Below the pieces are notes generated by a model, which saw only the letters and a list, made by a program, of their open reading frames with translations, was not told the origin of the DNA and did not search any database. From JAFAXD01 sp963760435 (GTDB lineage: Bacteria; Pseudomonadota; Alphaproteobacteria; Rhizobiales; Xanthobacteraceae), in the NCBI GenBank assembly GCA_963760435.1, contig CAVXDE010000010.1, positions 1 to 64,000 on the forward strand: DNA of 64,000 nt, given 5' to 3'. Shown piece by piece: positions 8,655 through 18,137 of the stretch (within the stretch, counting starts at the first letter, position 1; each line of letters begins with the position of its first letter). The translations under genes were made by a program, and so were the position numbers.

Positions 8655-10711
8655 GCGGCGCGCTCCACGATCAGGTTGCCGAGCCGATCGACGCGCCCGC
8701 GCAAATCAGGCTCGATCACCGTCGTGGCGTCCGGTTGCTCCAGGATGGCCGGCCCTTCAATCAGCGTGCCCACCGGCAGATCGAGGCGCGGGTAGATCCG
8801 GGTGTCGCGCCAACCGCCATCGAACCAAACCGGCCGCGTAGCGGGATCGATCTTGGCGGATAGCGCACTCGCGTTTGGCGCGCAGATCGCGAAGTCAAAA
8901 TGCGGACGGCGACCGATCGCCGTGACGCGCAAGGACACGATGCGGATCGCTAGGCCGGGCAGCAACCGGCTGAACGAGGCCGAGTAGGCTTGCTCGAACG
9001 CACGACGGATCATGCTCTCGGTCAGTGCAAACCCAGCGCCTTTTGCGCTGACCGGCAGCGGTACCGCGACGGTATGAGTTTGGCCGAGATAGTGCATGTC
9101 GAGCTCGTAGATCATGTCGATCCGCTCGACGGGAATGCCGGAAGTCTCGATCACCCCACTCACCTCTCGCCCGGCGGCGTCCATGCGCGCTTCGAAGCCC
9201 GCCGTGTCGACGCCCTCGAGCAGGCAATTCACCGTCTGCACTTTGTCGTGGCGCAGATCGGCGAGCACGCAGCCGAGCGCCGAGGTGATGCCGGGGAAAC
9301 GCGGCACCAGCGCGCACTTCAACCCGATCTCCCGGATCAATGCGCCGACATGCAGTGCGCCGCCGCCGCCGAACGGCATGGCGACGAACTTCGCCGGGTC
9401 GTGCCCGCGTTCGATCGAGACAAGCCGGATCGCGCCGGCCATGCGGGCTTCGGCGACGCGGACGATAGCGGCCGCCGCGTCGATCACATCAAGCCCGAGC
9501 GGCTTGCCGACATGGACGGCGATCGCGCGCTTTGCCGCCTCCACGTCAAGCGACTTCAACTCGCCGCCAAGCGGGCGCGACGCATTGATGCGCCCAAGCA
9601 CGACCTGCGCATCGGTCAAGGTCGGCTTATCGTTGCCCTGGCCATAGCAAGCCGGTCCCGGTACCGAGCCCGCGCTCTCAGGACCCACGTGCAGGAGCCC
9701 GCCGCGATCGACCGCCGCGATCGAGCCGCCGCCGGCGCCGATGGTGGTGACCTCGATCATCGGTGTGCGGATGACGAGGCCGAAGTCGATCGCCGTCTGC
9801 GCCGCGATTGACGCCTTGCCGGCGGCAATCAGCGACACGTCGAATGATGTGCCGCCTAGGTCGCAGGTGATCAGGTCGTCAAATCCCGCGGCCTTCGCCA
9901 GTGCCGCACCGGCGACCACGCCGGCGGCCGGACCGGACAGCGCCGTGCGCACCGGCAGCCGGCACGCGGTTGCCGTCGACATCATGCCGCCGTTTGACTG
10001 CACGATGTGCAGTGATCCGGCAAATTGTTGCTCGGCAAGCGCCGCCTCGAGCTTGCCGATGTAGGTTCCGACCACCGGCTGAAGATAGGCGTTGAGCGCT
10101 GCGGTCGAGGAGCGCTCGAACTCGCGGATCTCGGCGAGCACCTCGTGCGAGACCGTCACATGAGAATTCGGCCAGATGGCGCGAGCCGCAGCGGCGGCGC
10201 GGCGTTCGTTCTCCGCATTGGCGTAGGAGTTGATGAAGATGATCGCGAGCGCCTCGGCGCCGCGGTCTTGGAGCTCCTGCACGGCCGCGCGGATTTCGTC
10301 TGCGTCAACCGCTTCGCGGATTGTTCCGTCGGCGAGCGTGCGCTCGGCGACCTCGACGCGCATGTCGCGATCGGCGATCGGCACGAAATCGCCCCACAGG
10401 CCCCAGGTGCGGCGGCGGTCGCGCCGGCGCATCTCCAGCACGTCGCGAAAGCCGCACGTCGTGATCACACCGATTTTGGGGCCACGCCGCTCCAACAATG
10501 TGTTGGTGCCGACGGTCGTGCCGTGCACGATCGAGCCAATCGCGGCAACACCGCCCAATGCATGCAGACCGTTTAGAAACCCCTGCGCCTCGTCGCCGCG
10601 GCGCGACGGAATCTTCGCGGTCCGGAACGTTCCGGACGCCGCATCAAGCAGGAACAGGTCGGTGAATGTGCCACCCACATCCACGCCGACGATTGCCTTA
10701 CGCTCCGTCAT
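8651..10711 (-). CDS. Hydantoinase/oxoprolinase subunit A family protein
   Basis: The 686-residue protein begins with the ATP-binding signature IVGVDVGGTFTDLFLLD of the hydantoinase_A/HyuA superfamily. It continues through HGTTVGTNTLLERRG, the DLGGTSFDVSLI motif and MPFGGGGALH in the middle domain, and has full family length. With subunit B it forms an ATP-dependent ring-opening amidase (hydantoins, 5-oxoproline) or an acetone-carboxylase-like enzyme. It overlaps hyuB upstream and the isochorismatase-like gene downstream by four bases each. The exact substrate cannot be read from sequence. Confidence 0.93.
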   Translation of the reverse strand: MTERKAIVGVDVGGTFTDLFLLDAASGTFRTAKIPSRRGDEAQGFLNGLHALGGVAAIGSIVHGTTVGTNTLLERRGPKIGVITTCGFRDVLEMRRRDRRRTWGLWGDFVPIADRDMRVEVAERTLADGTIREAVDADEIRAAVQELQDRGAEALAIIFINSYANAENERRAAAAARAIWPNSHVTVSHEVLAEIREFERSSTAALNAYLQPVVGTYIGKLEAALAEQQFAGSLHIVQSNGGMMSTATACRLPVRTALSGPAAGVVAGAALAKAAGFDDLITCDLGGTSFDVSLIAAGKASIAAQTAIDFGLVIRTPMIEVTTIGAGGGSIAAVDRGGLLHVGPESAGSVPGPACYGQGNDKPTLTDAQVVLGRINASRPLGGELKSLDVEAAKRAIAVHVGKPLGLDVIDAAAAIVRVAEARMAGAIRLVSIERGHDPAKFVAMPFGGGGALHVGALIREIGLKCALVPRFPGITSALGCVLADLRHDKVQTVNCLLEGVDTAGFEARMDAAGREVSGVIETSGIPVERIDMIYELDMHYLGQTHTVAVPLPVSAKGAGFALTESMIRRAFEQAYSASFSRLLPGLAIRIVSLRVTAIGRRPHFDFAICAPNASALSAKIDPATRPVWFDGGWRDTRIYPRLDLPVGTLIEGPAILEQPDATTVIEPDLRGRVDRLGNLIVERAA

Positions 10712-12441
10712 GGTGCGTCCCGCAGGGCAGCCGTGGCGGCGTCGTCGACCCCGCCATTTGGCGTCAGCGCCACTTTGTACGCGCGCAGCGCCGCGTCGCG
10801 CGACACGTAGCCGAGCCGGACGTCGCGAGCGACGCGCGCGGGGTCGCGTGCCGCCGGATCGCCGAAGCCGCCGCCGCCAGGTGTTTCTAGTCGGACTTTC
10901 TGGCCCGGTCGGATCTTGATGTCAGTAATTTTGGATACCAGAGGCGGCGTGCGCTCACCCGCATCGGTCTCGTAGACGAAGCGGTTCAGCGCCGCGCTCC
11001 CACCGCCGTTGACGCCGAACGGCGGATATTTGCCCCGCTCCCCAAGTAGGAAAACCTCGGCACCGCTTTCGCTGAGAGTTGTGACCTCATAGATCGCGCC
11101 CAGCCCGCCGCGATGCTGTCCCGGCCCGCCAGAGTCGGGCCGCAGCGCCCATTGGGTGAACATGACGGGATAAAGCGATTCCAGAATCTCCAGCGGCGGG
11201 ATCGTCGCCGTCGAGATCGGATTGTTGCCGTGGTTCAGGCCATCGCCATCAGGATTGCCGCCGAGTCCGCCGCCGAAGAAGCAGAACATCACCCACTTGC
11301 GCCCGTGCTCGCGCCAGCCGGCGAGCGAGAGCGCATTGATGGTGGCGAACGGGCTGCCGTTGGCGCGCGCCGGGGCGGCTTTGGCAAATGCCCCGAAGAT
11401 CACATCGATCACGCGCAGGATCGTTTCGGTATAGCCGCCCACTGGCCGCGGCGCGTTAACGGCGAGCAGTGTCGTGTCAGGAATCACGAACTCGATCGGC
11501 GCCAGACAGCCGGCATTGGCTGGAACATCGGTAAACAAGTGCTTCAACGCAACGTAGCAGCAGGCCACCGTCGTCGAGCGGGCGATGTTGAGCGGACCAT
11601 CGCACGGAGGGGCCGAGCGGGAGAAATCGAGCCGCATGCGGTCGCCCGCAATCGTGAGGTCGAGCGCGATCCGCAGCGGCGCATCGGTAATGCCGTCGTT
11701 ATCGAGAAAATCGTCGTAACTGTACGTGCCGTCCGGCAATGCCGCGACGTTGGCGCGCATCAGCGCCTCGGCCCGCGCCGAGAGCTGTGCGAGCGCCGCC
11801 GCGACGGTGTCGTCGCCATATTCATCAAGCAGTGCTTCGAGCCGGCGCGCACCGAGATCGAGCGCATTGATCTGGCCGTTCAGGTCGCCCCAGTTCGATT
11901 GCGGCACGCGCGAGTTCGCGGCGAGAATATCGATGATGTCCTGCTGCAGGACGCCGTCGCGGATCAGCTTCACCGGCGGGACGCGAAACCCTTCCTGAAA
12001 ACTTTCCGTTGCCTTGGCGTTGAAGTTGCCCGGCACGTTGCCGCCGACGTCGAGCCAATGCCCGACCGATGCAAGCCAGGCGAACACCCGACCGTTGCGC
12101 ATCAGCGGGCGCACCAGCCGGATGTCATTGAGATGTGTGCCGCCGTCATAAGGATCGTTGAACAAATAGGTGTCGCCCGGCTTGAGATCGCCGTCGCGCG
12201 CCGCCTTGTCGATCACCGCTTTCACCGCAAACGCCATCGCGCCGACGAAGATCGGCAGGCCTGATGTTCCCTGCACCAACGTGGCGCCAGTCTCGGCGTG
12301 ATAGAGGCCGTGGCAGGCGTCATGTGCCTCGGCGATGATCGGATTGAACGCGGAACGGTAGAGCGTCGCGTCCATCTCATCGGCGATCTGCACCAGGCGG
12401 CCGTTGAGCACCGCCAGGGTAATGGGGTCGAGCTCGCTCAC
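10708..12441 (-). CDS. Hydantoinase B/oxoprolinase subunit B family protein
   Basis: The 577-residue protein starts SELDPITLAVLNGRLVQIAD and has EAHDACHGLYHAETGATLVQ, FNDPYDGGTHLNDI and the C-terminal TPGGGGFGDP, all hallmarks of hydantoinase_B. Length is normal for the subunit. It pairs with the HyuA-like subunit encoded immediately downstream with a four-base overlap, and its start overlaps the stop of the PEP-mutase-family lyase upstream. The complex is cytoplasmic. The association with an importer and a lyase suggests a catabolic role on an imported cyclic amide or imide. Confidence 0.93.
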   Translation of the reverse strand: MSELDPITLAVLNGRLVQIADEMDATLYRSAFNPIIAEAHDACHGLYHAETGATLVQGTSGLPIFVGAMAFAVKAVIDKAARDGDLKPGDTYLFNDPYDGGTHLNDIRLVRPLMRNGRVFAWLASVGHWLDVGGNVPGNFNAKATESFQEGFRVPPVKLIRDGVLQQDIIDILAANSRVPQSNWGDLNGQINALDLGARRLEALLDEYGDDTVAAALAQLSARAEALMRANVAALPDGTYSYDDFLDNDGITDAPLRIALDLTIAGDRMRLDFSRSAPPCDGPLNIARSTTVACCYVALKHLFTDVPANAGCLAPIEFVIPDTTLLAVNAPRPVGGYTETILRVIDVIFGAFAKAAPARANGSPFATINALSLAGWREHGRKWVMFCFFGGGLGGNPDGDGLNHGNNPISTATIPPLEILESLYPVMFTQWALRPDSGGPGQHRGGLGAIYEVTTLSESGAEVFLLGERGKYPPFGVNGGGSAALNRFVYETDAGERTPPLVSKITDIKIRPGQKVRLETPGGGGFGDPAARDPARVARDVRLGYVSRDAALRAYKVALTPNGGVDDAATAALRDAP

Positions 12442-13352
12442 CGGGGCTGTCCTCTGACTTTACTCGCCGGTGGCGTTGGCGCCTCGTAGGCCGCGCCGCG
12501 GGCAAGGAGCTCCGGGGTTCCGATCAGTCCATTGAGCTTCTGCAGATCGAACATGCGCGCGCGGAACGGCTCGGTCGTGCCGTGTGCGGCGAGCGAGGCA
12601 TAATAATCCTGCATGGTCTTGGCGATGGCGCGCACGATGCCGCCGGGGAAGATCACCAACGCGAATCCAATCGCCTCAAGCTCCGCCCCTGACAGTGGCG
12701 GTGTTTTGCCGCCTTCGACCATGTTGGCCATCAGTGGCACGGCGGTGCCGAGCGCTGCCACGATGCGGGCGAGGTCCTCGCGCGCCTTCGGCGCCTCGAC
12801 AAACAACACATCGGCACCGGCCTCGCCATAAGCCAGCGCGCGCTCAATCGCGCGGTCAAACCCTTCGACCGCCACCGCGTCGGTGCGGGCGATCACCAAT
12901 GTCTCGGGCGAATGCCGCACATCGAGCGCTGCCTTGATCTTGCCGAGCATCTCGGTGGCTGGCACCAGCGCCTTGCCGTCGAGATGGCCGCAGCGCTTGG
13001 GAAAATCCTGATCCTCGATCTGGATTGCGGTGGCGCCCGCGCGTTCGAAGGTGCGCACCGTGCGCTCGACGTTGAGCGCGTTGCCGTAACCGGTGTCGGC
13101 ATCGACGATCAGATGCGTGTCGACGCGATCGCGAATGAGGCTGACGGTCTCCGCGACCTCGCTCATGCTGACGAGCCCGACGTCAGGCCGTCCGAGCCGG
13201 GTGTAGGCGATCGCCCCACCCGACACGTAGAGTGTCGAAAATCCCGCCAAGCTGGCGTTGAGCGCGGTGAAGGCATCATAGACGCCGGGCGCGACCAGGA
13301 TCGGTTTGCGCGTCAGCAAGGTTCGCAGCGAATCTTTATCAGGCATTGTCAC
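12438..13352 (-). CDS. Isocitrate lyase/PEP mutase superfamily lyase
   Basis: The 304-residue protein is of the short (methylisocitrate lyase-like) type. The metal-binding acidic motif is DADTGYG (D84, D86), and the active-site loop reads PKRCGHLDGK with Cys121, as expected for a true lyase rather than a phosphonate mutase. Known relatives cleave 2-methylisocitrate or 2,3-dimethylmalate, or decarboxylate oxaloacetate. It lies between livF and hyuB with four-base overlaps on both sides. The LeuCD-like hydratase on the opposite arm makes a 2-alkylmalate-type substrate attractive, but this is inference. Confidence 0.9.
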   Translation of the reverse strand: MTMPDKDSLRTLLTRKPILVAPGVYDAFTALNASLAGFSTLYVSGGAIAYTRLGRPDVGLVSMSEVAETVSLIRDRVDTHLIVDADTGYGNALNVERTVRTFERAGATAIQIEDQDFPKRCGHLDGKALVPATEMLGKIKAALDVRHSPETLVIARTDAVAVEGFDRAIERALAYGEAGADVLFVEAPKAREDLARIVAALGTAVPLMANMVEGGKTPPLSGAELEAIGFALVIFPGGIVRAIAKTMQDYYASLAAHGTTEPFRARMFDLQKLNGLIGTPELLARGAAYEAPTPPASKVRGQPR

Positions 13353-14065
13353 AGTCCAAGGTAAGCACGCGTGAGGTTGGGATCATTGCGAATATCGGCG
13401 GCGTTGCCGTGCAGCACGAACTGGCCGTTTTCCAGCACATAGGCGCGCTGAGCGACGTCGAGGCTTTGCACCACATTCTGCTCGACCAGCAGCAGTGCGA
13501 TGCCTTCGCGGTTGACGCGCTGGATCAATCCGAACAGCTCCTCGACCAAGAGCGGTGACAGGCCAAGCGACGGCTCATCCAGGATCAGCAATTTCGGCTC
13601 CGCCATCAGCCCGCGGCCGATCGCCAGCATTTGCTGCTCGCCGCCCGACAGCGTGCCGGCGCGCTGCGCGTGCCGTTCTTTCAGGCGCGGGAAAATCCCG
13701 AATACGCGCTCCAGGTTGGCGACACGGTGCGGTTTGCCGCGCCGGTAGGCGCCGAGTTGCAGGTTCTCGCGCACCGTCATGTTGGGAAAAATGCGCCGGC
13801 CCTCGGGCACGTGCACGAGCCCCAGCGCGACAATCGCCGCCGCCCGCTCGCGCTCGATCGCCACGTCAGCAAATCGGATGGAGCCGCGCCGCGGGCGCAG
13901 CACGCCGGAGATCGCGCGGTTGAGCGTGGATTTGCCGGCGCCGTTGGAGCCGAGCACGGCGACGATCTCGGTCTCGCCGACGGTGAGATCGACGCCGTGC
14001 AGGATCTGCGTCGCGCCATAACCGGCGGCGAGATCCTTCACCGCAAGCAGCGCGTTACCGGACAC
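13349..14065 (-). CDS. livF: Branched-chain-amino-acid-type ABC transporter ATPase LivF
   Basis: The 238-residue ATPase has Walker A GSNGAGKST, signature LSGGEQQMLAIGRGLM and Walker B LLILDEPSLGLSP. The short form without a long C-terminal tail is the LivF type. GTG 14065 is chosen for AGGGGG five bases upstream and the usual family length; an ATG at 14101 would add 12 residues and overlap livG more. It energises uptake together with LivG, LivH, LivM and the binding protein at 16888-18126. Substrate specificity of Liv systems ranges well beyond amino acids (urea, amides, aromatic acids). Confidence 0.92.
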   Translation of the reverse strand: MSGNALLAVKDLAAGYGATQILHGVDLTVGETEIVAVLGSNGAGKSTLNRAISGVLRPRRGSIRFADVAIERERAAAIVALGLVHVPEGRRIFPNMTVRENLQLGAYRRGKPHRVANLERVFGIFPRLKERHAQRAGTLSGGEQQMLAIGRGLMAEPKLLILDEPSLGLSPLLVEELFGLIQRVNREGIALLLVEQNVVQSLDVAQRAYVLENGQFVLHGNAADIRNDPNLTRAYLGL

Positions 14066-14813
14066 CAGCGCCCCCTGCGGCAAGACGGCTCGCGGCGCCA
14101 TGGCCCAGGTAAGCCTCGACCACGCGCGGGTTGCCGGCGATCTCGCGCGGCGCACCTTGCGCGATGATCCGCCCCTCGGCCAGCACCCACACCTGCTCGG
14201 CAAGGCTCATCACGGCTTGCATGACATGCTCGATCATCAGGATGGTCACGCCACGCGCGCGGATCGCCGAGATGACAGGCACCATGTCGCGAATTTCCGA
14301 CGGATTGAGCCCGGCCAGCACCTCATCGAGCAGCAGCAGTTTCGGCCCGGTTGCCAGCGCCCGCGCCAGTTCCAACCGCTTGCGCCCGGCCACCGTGAGG
14401 CTCGCAGCGGATTTGTCGAGCTGATCGCCGAGCCCGACCGCGCGCGCGACCTCGGCCGCCGCCGCCAGCGCGTCTTGGCGAGCGGGCCGAGATAGGTGTG
14501 CGCCGACGGCGATGTTCTCGCGCACTGTCAGTCCGGCAAATGGCTGCACGATCTGGAATGTGCGCGTGATGCCGCGTCGTGCCAGCTTGTACGGCGGCTC
14601 GCCGGTGATCTCATTGCCGGCATAGACAACGCGCCCGCGATCCGGCCGCAGAAAGCCGGCAATCGCTGCGAACAGCGTGGTCTTGCCGGCGCCGTTCGGC
14701 CCGATCAGTGCGGTGATGCGGCCCGTCTCCGCGCTCAGCGAAGCATCGCTGAGTGCGGCGAGTCCGCCGAACCGTTTCGATATCCCTTCGACTGTGAGCA
14801 ACGCATCAGCCAT
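14055..14813 (-). CDS. livG: Branched-chain-amino-acid-type ABC transporter ATPase LivG
   Basis: The 252-residue ATPase has Walker A GPNGAGKTTL, a Q-loop in RTFQIVQPFAGLT, signature LTVAGRKRLELARAL and Walker B LLLLDEVLAGLNP. The LTVA form of the signature and the C-terminal RVVEAYLG segment are characteristic of LivG. Its start overlaps the end of livM and its end overlaps the livF start, so translation is coupled. It is a cytoplasmic partner of LivF at the membrane. Confidence 0.93.
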   Translation of the reverse strand: MADALLTVEGISKRFGGLAALSDASLSAETGRITALIGPNGAGKTTLFAAIAGFLRPDRGRVVYAGNEITGEPPYKLARRGITRTFQIVQPFAGLTVRENIAVGAHLSRPARQDALAAAAEVARAVGLGDQLDKSAASLTVAGRKRLELARALATGPKLLLLDEVLAGLNPSEIRDMVPVISAIRARGVTILMIEHVMQAVMSLAEQVWVLAEGRIIAQGAPREIAGNPRVVEAYLGHGAASRLAAGGAGVR

Positions 14814-15805
14814 GCGCCGGCTCCGTCGGCCTGACCTTGCGAGCGCTCAATCGCTGCATCGTGTCGCGCAGGTCCGTGAGCAATCCCGCGATACCGCGCC
14901 CGGCGAACGCGATAACCAGGATCAGCACGCAGCCATAGATCACGAGATCGAGGCCGGGCGCATCGCCGGCCACAAGCTTCGCCGCTTCGCCGGCAGCCCG
15001 CACTACCAGCGCGCCGAGCAGCGGACCGAATACTGTACCGAGACCGCCAATGACCGGGGCCAGCAGCGCTTCGATCGAGATCCACGGCGCCGTAGGCGAT
15101 GCCGGAATCAACAAAGAGGAAATACTGCGCATAGAAGCATCCGCCCGCCGCCGTAATCGCGGCTGAGATCGCCATGGCGACGAGCTTGACTGTCAGCGGA
15201 TTGATGCCGAGCGCCTTGGCGGCGTCCTCGTTCTCGCGCACGGCGACCAGGTAGGCGCCGAACCGGCTCTGCTCGATCAGGTGCACGATCAGAAGCGAGA
15301 TCGCGACCAATGCGAGTGCGATCCAATAGAATGGCGCGCGGCTCTGGAACTGAAAGACCTCTGGCCGCAGGTTGAGCGGGATCAACGTACCGACCCCGGC
15401 GCCGGTGATCGGCGCCACGCTCGCCAGGATGCGCAGCACCTCCGCAAAGGCGAGCGTCACCAGCGCGAAATAGGAGCCGCGCAGACCGGAGCGGAAGGCG
15501 AGCGCACCGATGATGGTGCCGACCAGCGCGCCAGCCGCAATGCCGATCAGGAATCCGATCCAGGCATTGACCCCGTAGTGCACCTGCAGGATCGCGGTGA
15601 CATATGCTCCCGTGCCGAAGAACGCCGCATGGCCGAACGAATATTGTCCGCCGTAGCCGCCGAGCACGTTCCACCCCTGGCCAACCACCGCGATGAGCAA
15701 TGCGACCACCAGGAAGTTCAACACCACGTTGGACGTGATCACGAGCGGCACCAGCGCCAGCAGCGCGACGCAGATGAGGATCGGCAGGAGCCCGCGCGTG
15801 CTCAT
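14806..15805 (-). pseudogene. livM: LivM-type ABC permease with a one-base frameshift
   Basis: From ATG 15805 the frame encodes a typical LivM: multiple membrane segments and the family loop GGYGGQYSFGHAAFFGTGAY. At about 15084-15092 the frame breaks after DSGIAYGA; the next frame continues with WISIEALLAPVIGGLGTVFG and the last two membrane segments, ending at 14806 next to livG. One extra base (apparently G inside GGCGCCG) explains it. Without correction the protein runs into unrelated sequence and loses its C-terminal helices. All neighbours are intact, so either the transporter has recently been lost or the base is a sequencing error. The start overlaps the livH stop (ATGA). Confidence 0.8.
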
Positions 15806-16674
15806 GCTCGCTCTCCGAACAATCCGCTCGGGCGCAGCAGCAGCACCAGGATGAAGATGACGAAGATGCCGATCTGGCCGAGCGATTCGCCGAGATAAAG
15901 CCCCGACAGGCTTTCGACCACGCCGATGAAGAGCCCGCCGAGCAGCGCGCCGGCGACCGAGCCCATCCCGCCGAGCACCACGATGGTGAACGCGATCAGC
16001 ACGAACGCGTTGCCGGCGTGCGGATTGACATAGTAGGTCGGAATGAGCAGGCAGGCGGCGATCGCCAGGCACGCGGTGCCGAGACCGAACGTCACGGCAT
16101 AGATGTGCGCCACGTCGATACCCGTGAGTTCGGCGCCGAGCTTCTCCTTGGCGACGGCGCGAATGGCTTTGCCGGTATCGGTCAAGCTGAGAACTGCCCA
16201 CAGGATCAGTGCAAGGATCAGCACGACCACGAAGGCAATGATGCGCGGCACAGGGATGAAGGCAAAGCCGAGATCAACAACATTGAACGCATAGTCGAGG
16301 TTGACCGTGCGGGTGTCGGCACGAAACGCGTACAGCAGCCCATTCTCGATGACCACGGCGAGCCCGAGCGTCACCAGCAATACATTGCGCTCTTCGCCGT
16401 GCGAGGCCGGGCCGATGACAAAGCGCTGCAGGGCGTAGCCGAGCCCGAAGAACAGCGGCGTCAGCACGACCGCCGCCGCATATGGGTCGAGGCCAAGCAG
16501 GCTGTGCGCGAAGTAGGCCCCGAACATTGCCGCGGTCAGCAGCGCGCCGTGCGCGAAGTTGATGATGTGCAGCACGCCGTAGATCAGGGTGAGCCCCAGC
16601 GCGACGAGCGCGTACACCGCCCCCATCATGAGTCCGTTGAGGACCGCGGGAATCAGGATGGTGGGTGAGATCAT
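15802..16674 (-). CDS. livH: Branched-chain-amino-acid-type ABC permease LivH
   Basis: The 290-residue permease has about eight hydrophobic segments. The LivH signature starts the protein (VLNGLMMGAVYALVALGLTL), followed by IYGVLHIINFAHGALL and, later, LGGMGSVAGALLGGLFIG. It forms the membrane channel with LivM. It is separated from the upstream binding-protein gene by 213 bp that hold a large inverted repeat, and overlaps livM by four bases. Confidence 0.94.
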   Translation of the reverse strand: MISPTILIPAVLNGLMMGAVYALVALGLTLIYGVLHIINFAHGALLTAAMFGAYFAHSLLGLDPYAAAVVLTPLFFGLGYALQRFVIGPASHGEERNVLLVTLGLAVVIENGLLYAFRADTRTVNLDYAFNVVDLGFAFIPVPRIIAFVVVLILALILWAVLSLTDTGKAIRAVAKEKLGAELTGIDVAHIYAVTFGLGTACLAIAACLLIPTYYVNPHAGNAFVLIAFTIVVLGGMGSVAGALLGGLFIGVVESLSGLYLGESLGQIGIFVIFILVLLLRPSGLFGERA

Positions 16675-16700
16675 CCCAAGTGCCTGAGCGATGCGGCTTC

Positions 16701-16850
16701 TTTACCCTCCCCCTTGTGGGGAGGGTCGCTCGCCAAGCGAAGCGCCGGCGAGCGGGGTGGGGGTAGGTGTGAGATTGCGCGGCCTGCCGCCAAACATCGA
16801 CCCCCACCCCGGCGCTGCGCGCCGACCCTCCCCACAAGGGGGATGGTAAA
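16701..16850. repeat. Inverted repeat between binding-protein gene and livH
   Basis: TTTACCCTCCCCCTTGTGGG and onward (16701-16727) is repeated in inverse at 16824-16850 with one mismatch, and an inner pair of GC-rich arms (GCCGGCGAGCGGGGTGGGGG against CCCCCACCCCGGCGCTGCGC) lies between. The inner CCCTCCCC/GGGGAGGG also forms small hairpins. This is a rhizobial-style dispersed palindromic element. In transcripts it would fold into a long hairpin that could protect the upstream binding-protein message, which is needed in excess over the membrane subunits. Confidence 0.8.
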
Positions 16851-16887
16851 ACTGTCGGCACTGCCCGTCATATCCAAGCCTTCACGA

Positions 16888-18126
16888 TCAGGCGGGCGGC
16901 ATCGGGAACACCGGCTTTGCCGAGGCGAACGTGGCCGGGAAGATCACCTGGATGTCATTGCCGAGCACCTGGGTGTTGACCGGGGCCGCGCCCTCGTTCT
17001 GGCCGTTGACGAACTTGGTCGGGCCGTACGGCATGACGTGTCCGGCGAACGTCGAGGTCTCGAGGGCGGAGATGATCTTCGCCCGATCGGCGCTGGCGGC
17101 GCGCTCCAGCGCATCGGCGAGCAACAGCACGCACGAGTAGTTCATGAACACTTCATAGGTATAGAACTGGCCCTGGTCCTCGACCTTCTTCTTCAAGGCC
17201 AGCGCCTTGGGATTGCGCGGATCGAACCAGTGATTGCAGTCCATGATGTACTGCGCGGCCTCCGGAAACTCCTTGACGAACTTGTAGGATGACGCCGCGC
17301 CGCCGAGGATCGAGTAGATTCCCTTGGGCCGCACGCGTTGCTGCTGCAGGGTGCGCGCAAGCAGGACATACTCGTTGTAATAGTTGGCCGGGATGATGAG
17401 ATCCGGATTCTGTGCCTTGATCTTCAGCACCACGTTGTTGAAGTCGCGGGTCGGCGTCGGATGCGGGATCGTCTCCAGGATCTGGAAGCCGCGGTCCGGC
17501 AGCTGCGCGTTGAGAAGTTTGGCCAGACCCGAACCGAACAGGGAATCCTCATTGACGATCATCACCGTCTTGGCCGGTTTGCCGGCCTGGTCGTTGATGG
17601 TGATGAGATTGTCGATCGCGGTTTTGGCGATCACGCCAAAACCTGGTCCGAACCGAAACGTGTTCTTGAGACCGCGCGTCATGATGTTGTCGGCGACCCC
17701 CACATCGACGAGGTAAGGCAGATCGTAGCGCGCCGCCGTTTGGCTGGCGGCAAGGCAGATCGAGCTCGCGTAACCGCCGACAATCGCCGCCACGCCGGCG
17801 GCATTCATCTTCTCGACTTCGGCATTGCCGCCTTCCGGGGTCGATTGCGCATCGCCGAGCACCGGATCGATCTTGGCCCCGCCGAGCGCCTTGATGCCGC
17901 CAGCCGAATTGATCTCGTCGATTGCGATCGTCGCGCCCAGCCGGCCTTGCTGCCCCGAATACGAAAGTGCACCCGAGACCGGATGCAGCACACCGAGCTT
18001 GACCGGCGCCCCTTGCGCGCGGAGCACCCGCGGCGCCCCCAATGTGCCGCTCGCCGCGGCAGCGGCACCCAATGCGGAGCTTTGCAGGAACTTGCGGCGG
18101 CTGATCCGTGCACGATCGTTAGACAT
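16888..18126 (-). CDS. Tat-exported ABC substrate-binding protein (LivK/amide-binding type)
   Basis: The 412-residue protein starts with a twin-arginine signal, RISRRKFLQSSALGAAAAAS, followed by VKLGVLHPVSGALSYSGQQG, the typical opening of the type-I periplasmic binding fold (Peripla_BP_6). Later LGDAQSTPEGGNAEVEKM and PANYYNEYVLLARTLQQQRV fit the family. ATG 18126 is chosen for the GAGGGA ribosome-binding site and signal position. It follows gntR by 11 bp and precedes livH, so it supplies the ligand specificity of the Liv system. Export by Tat implies folding in the cytoplasm. The ligand is unknown. Confidence 0.92.
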   Translation of the reverse strand: MSNDRARISRRKFLQSSALGAAAAASGTLGAPRVLRAQGAPVKLGVLHPVSGALSYSGQQGRLGATIAIDEINSAGGIKALGGAKIDPVLGDAQSTPEGGNAEVEKMNAAGVAAIVGGYASSICLAASQTAARYDLPYLVDVGVADNIMTRGLKNTFRFGPGFGVIAKTAIDNLITINDQAGKPAKTVMIVNEDSLFGSGLAKLLNAQLPDRGFQILETIPHPTPTRDFNNVVLKIKAQNPDLIIPANYYNEYVLLARTLQQQRVRPKGIYSILGGAASSYKFVKEFPEAAQYIMDCNHWFDPRNPKALALKKKVEDQGQFYTYEVFMNYSCVLLLADALERAASADRAKIISALETSTFAGHVMPYGPTKFVNGQNEGAAPVNTQVLGNDIQVIFPATFASAKPVFPMPPA

Positions 18127-18137
18127 GAGGTTCCCTC

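Noticed and set aside
14735..16201. 488-codon minus-strand frame reading through livM and into livG
   Set aside because: Its first part overlaps livH in the wrong frame and its last part is the out-of-frame continuation after the livM frameshift; the real gene is 14806-15805.
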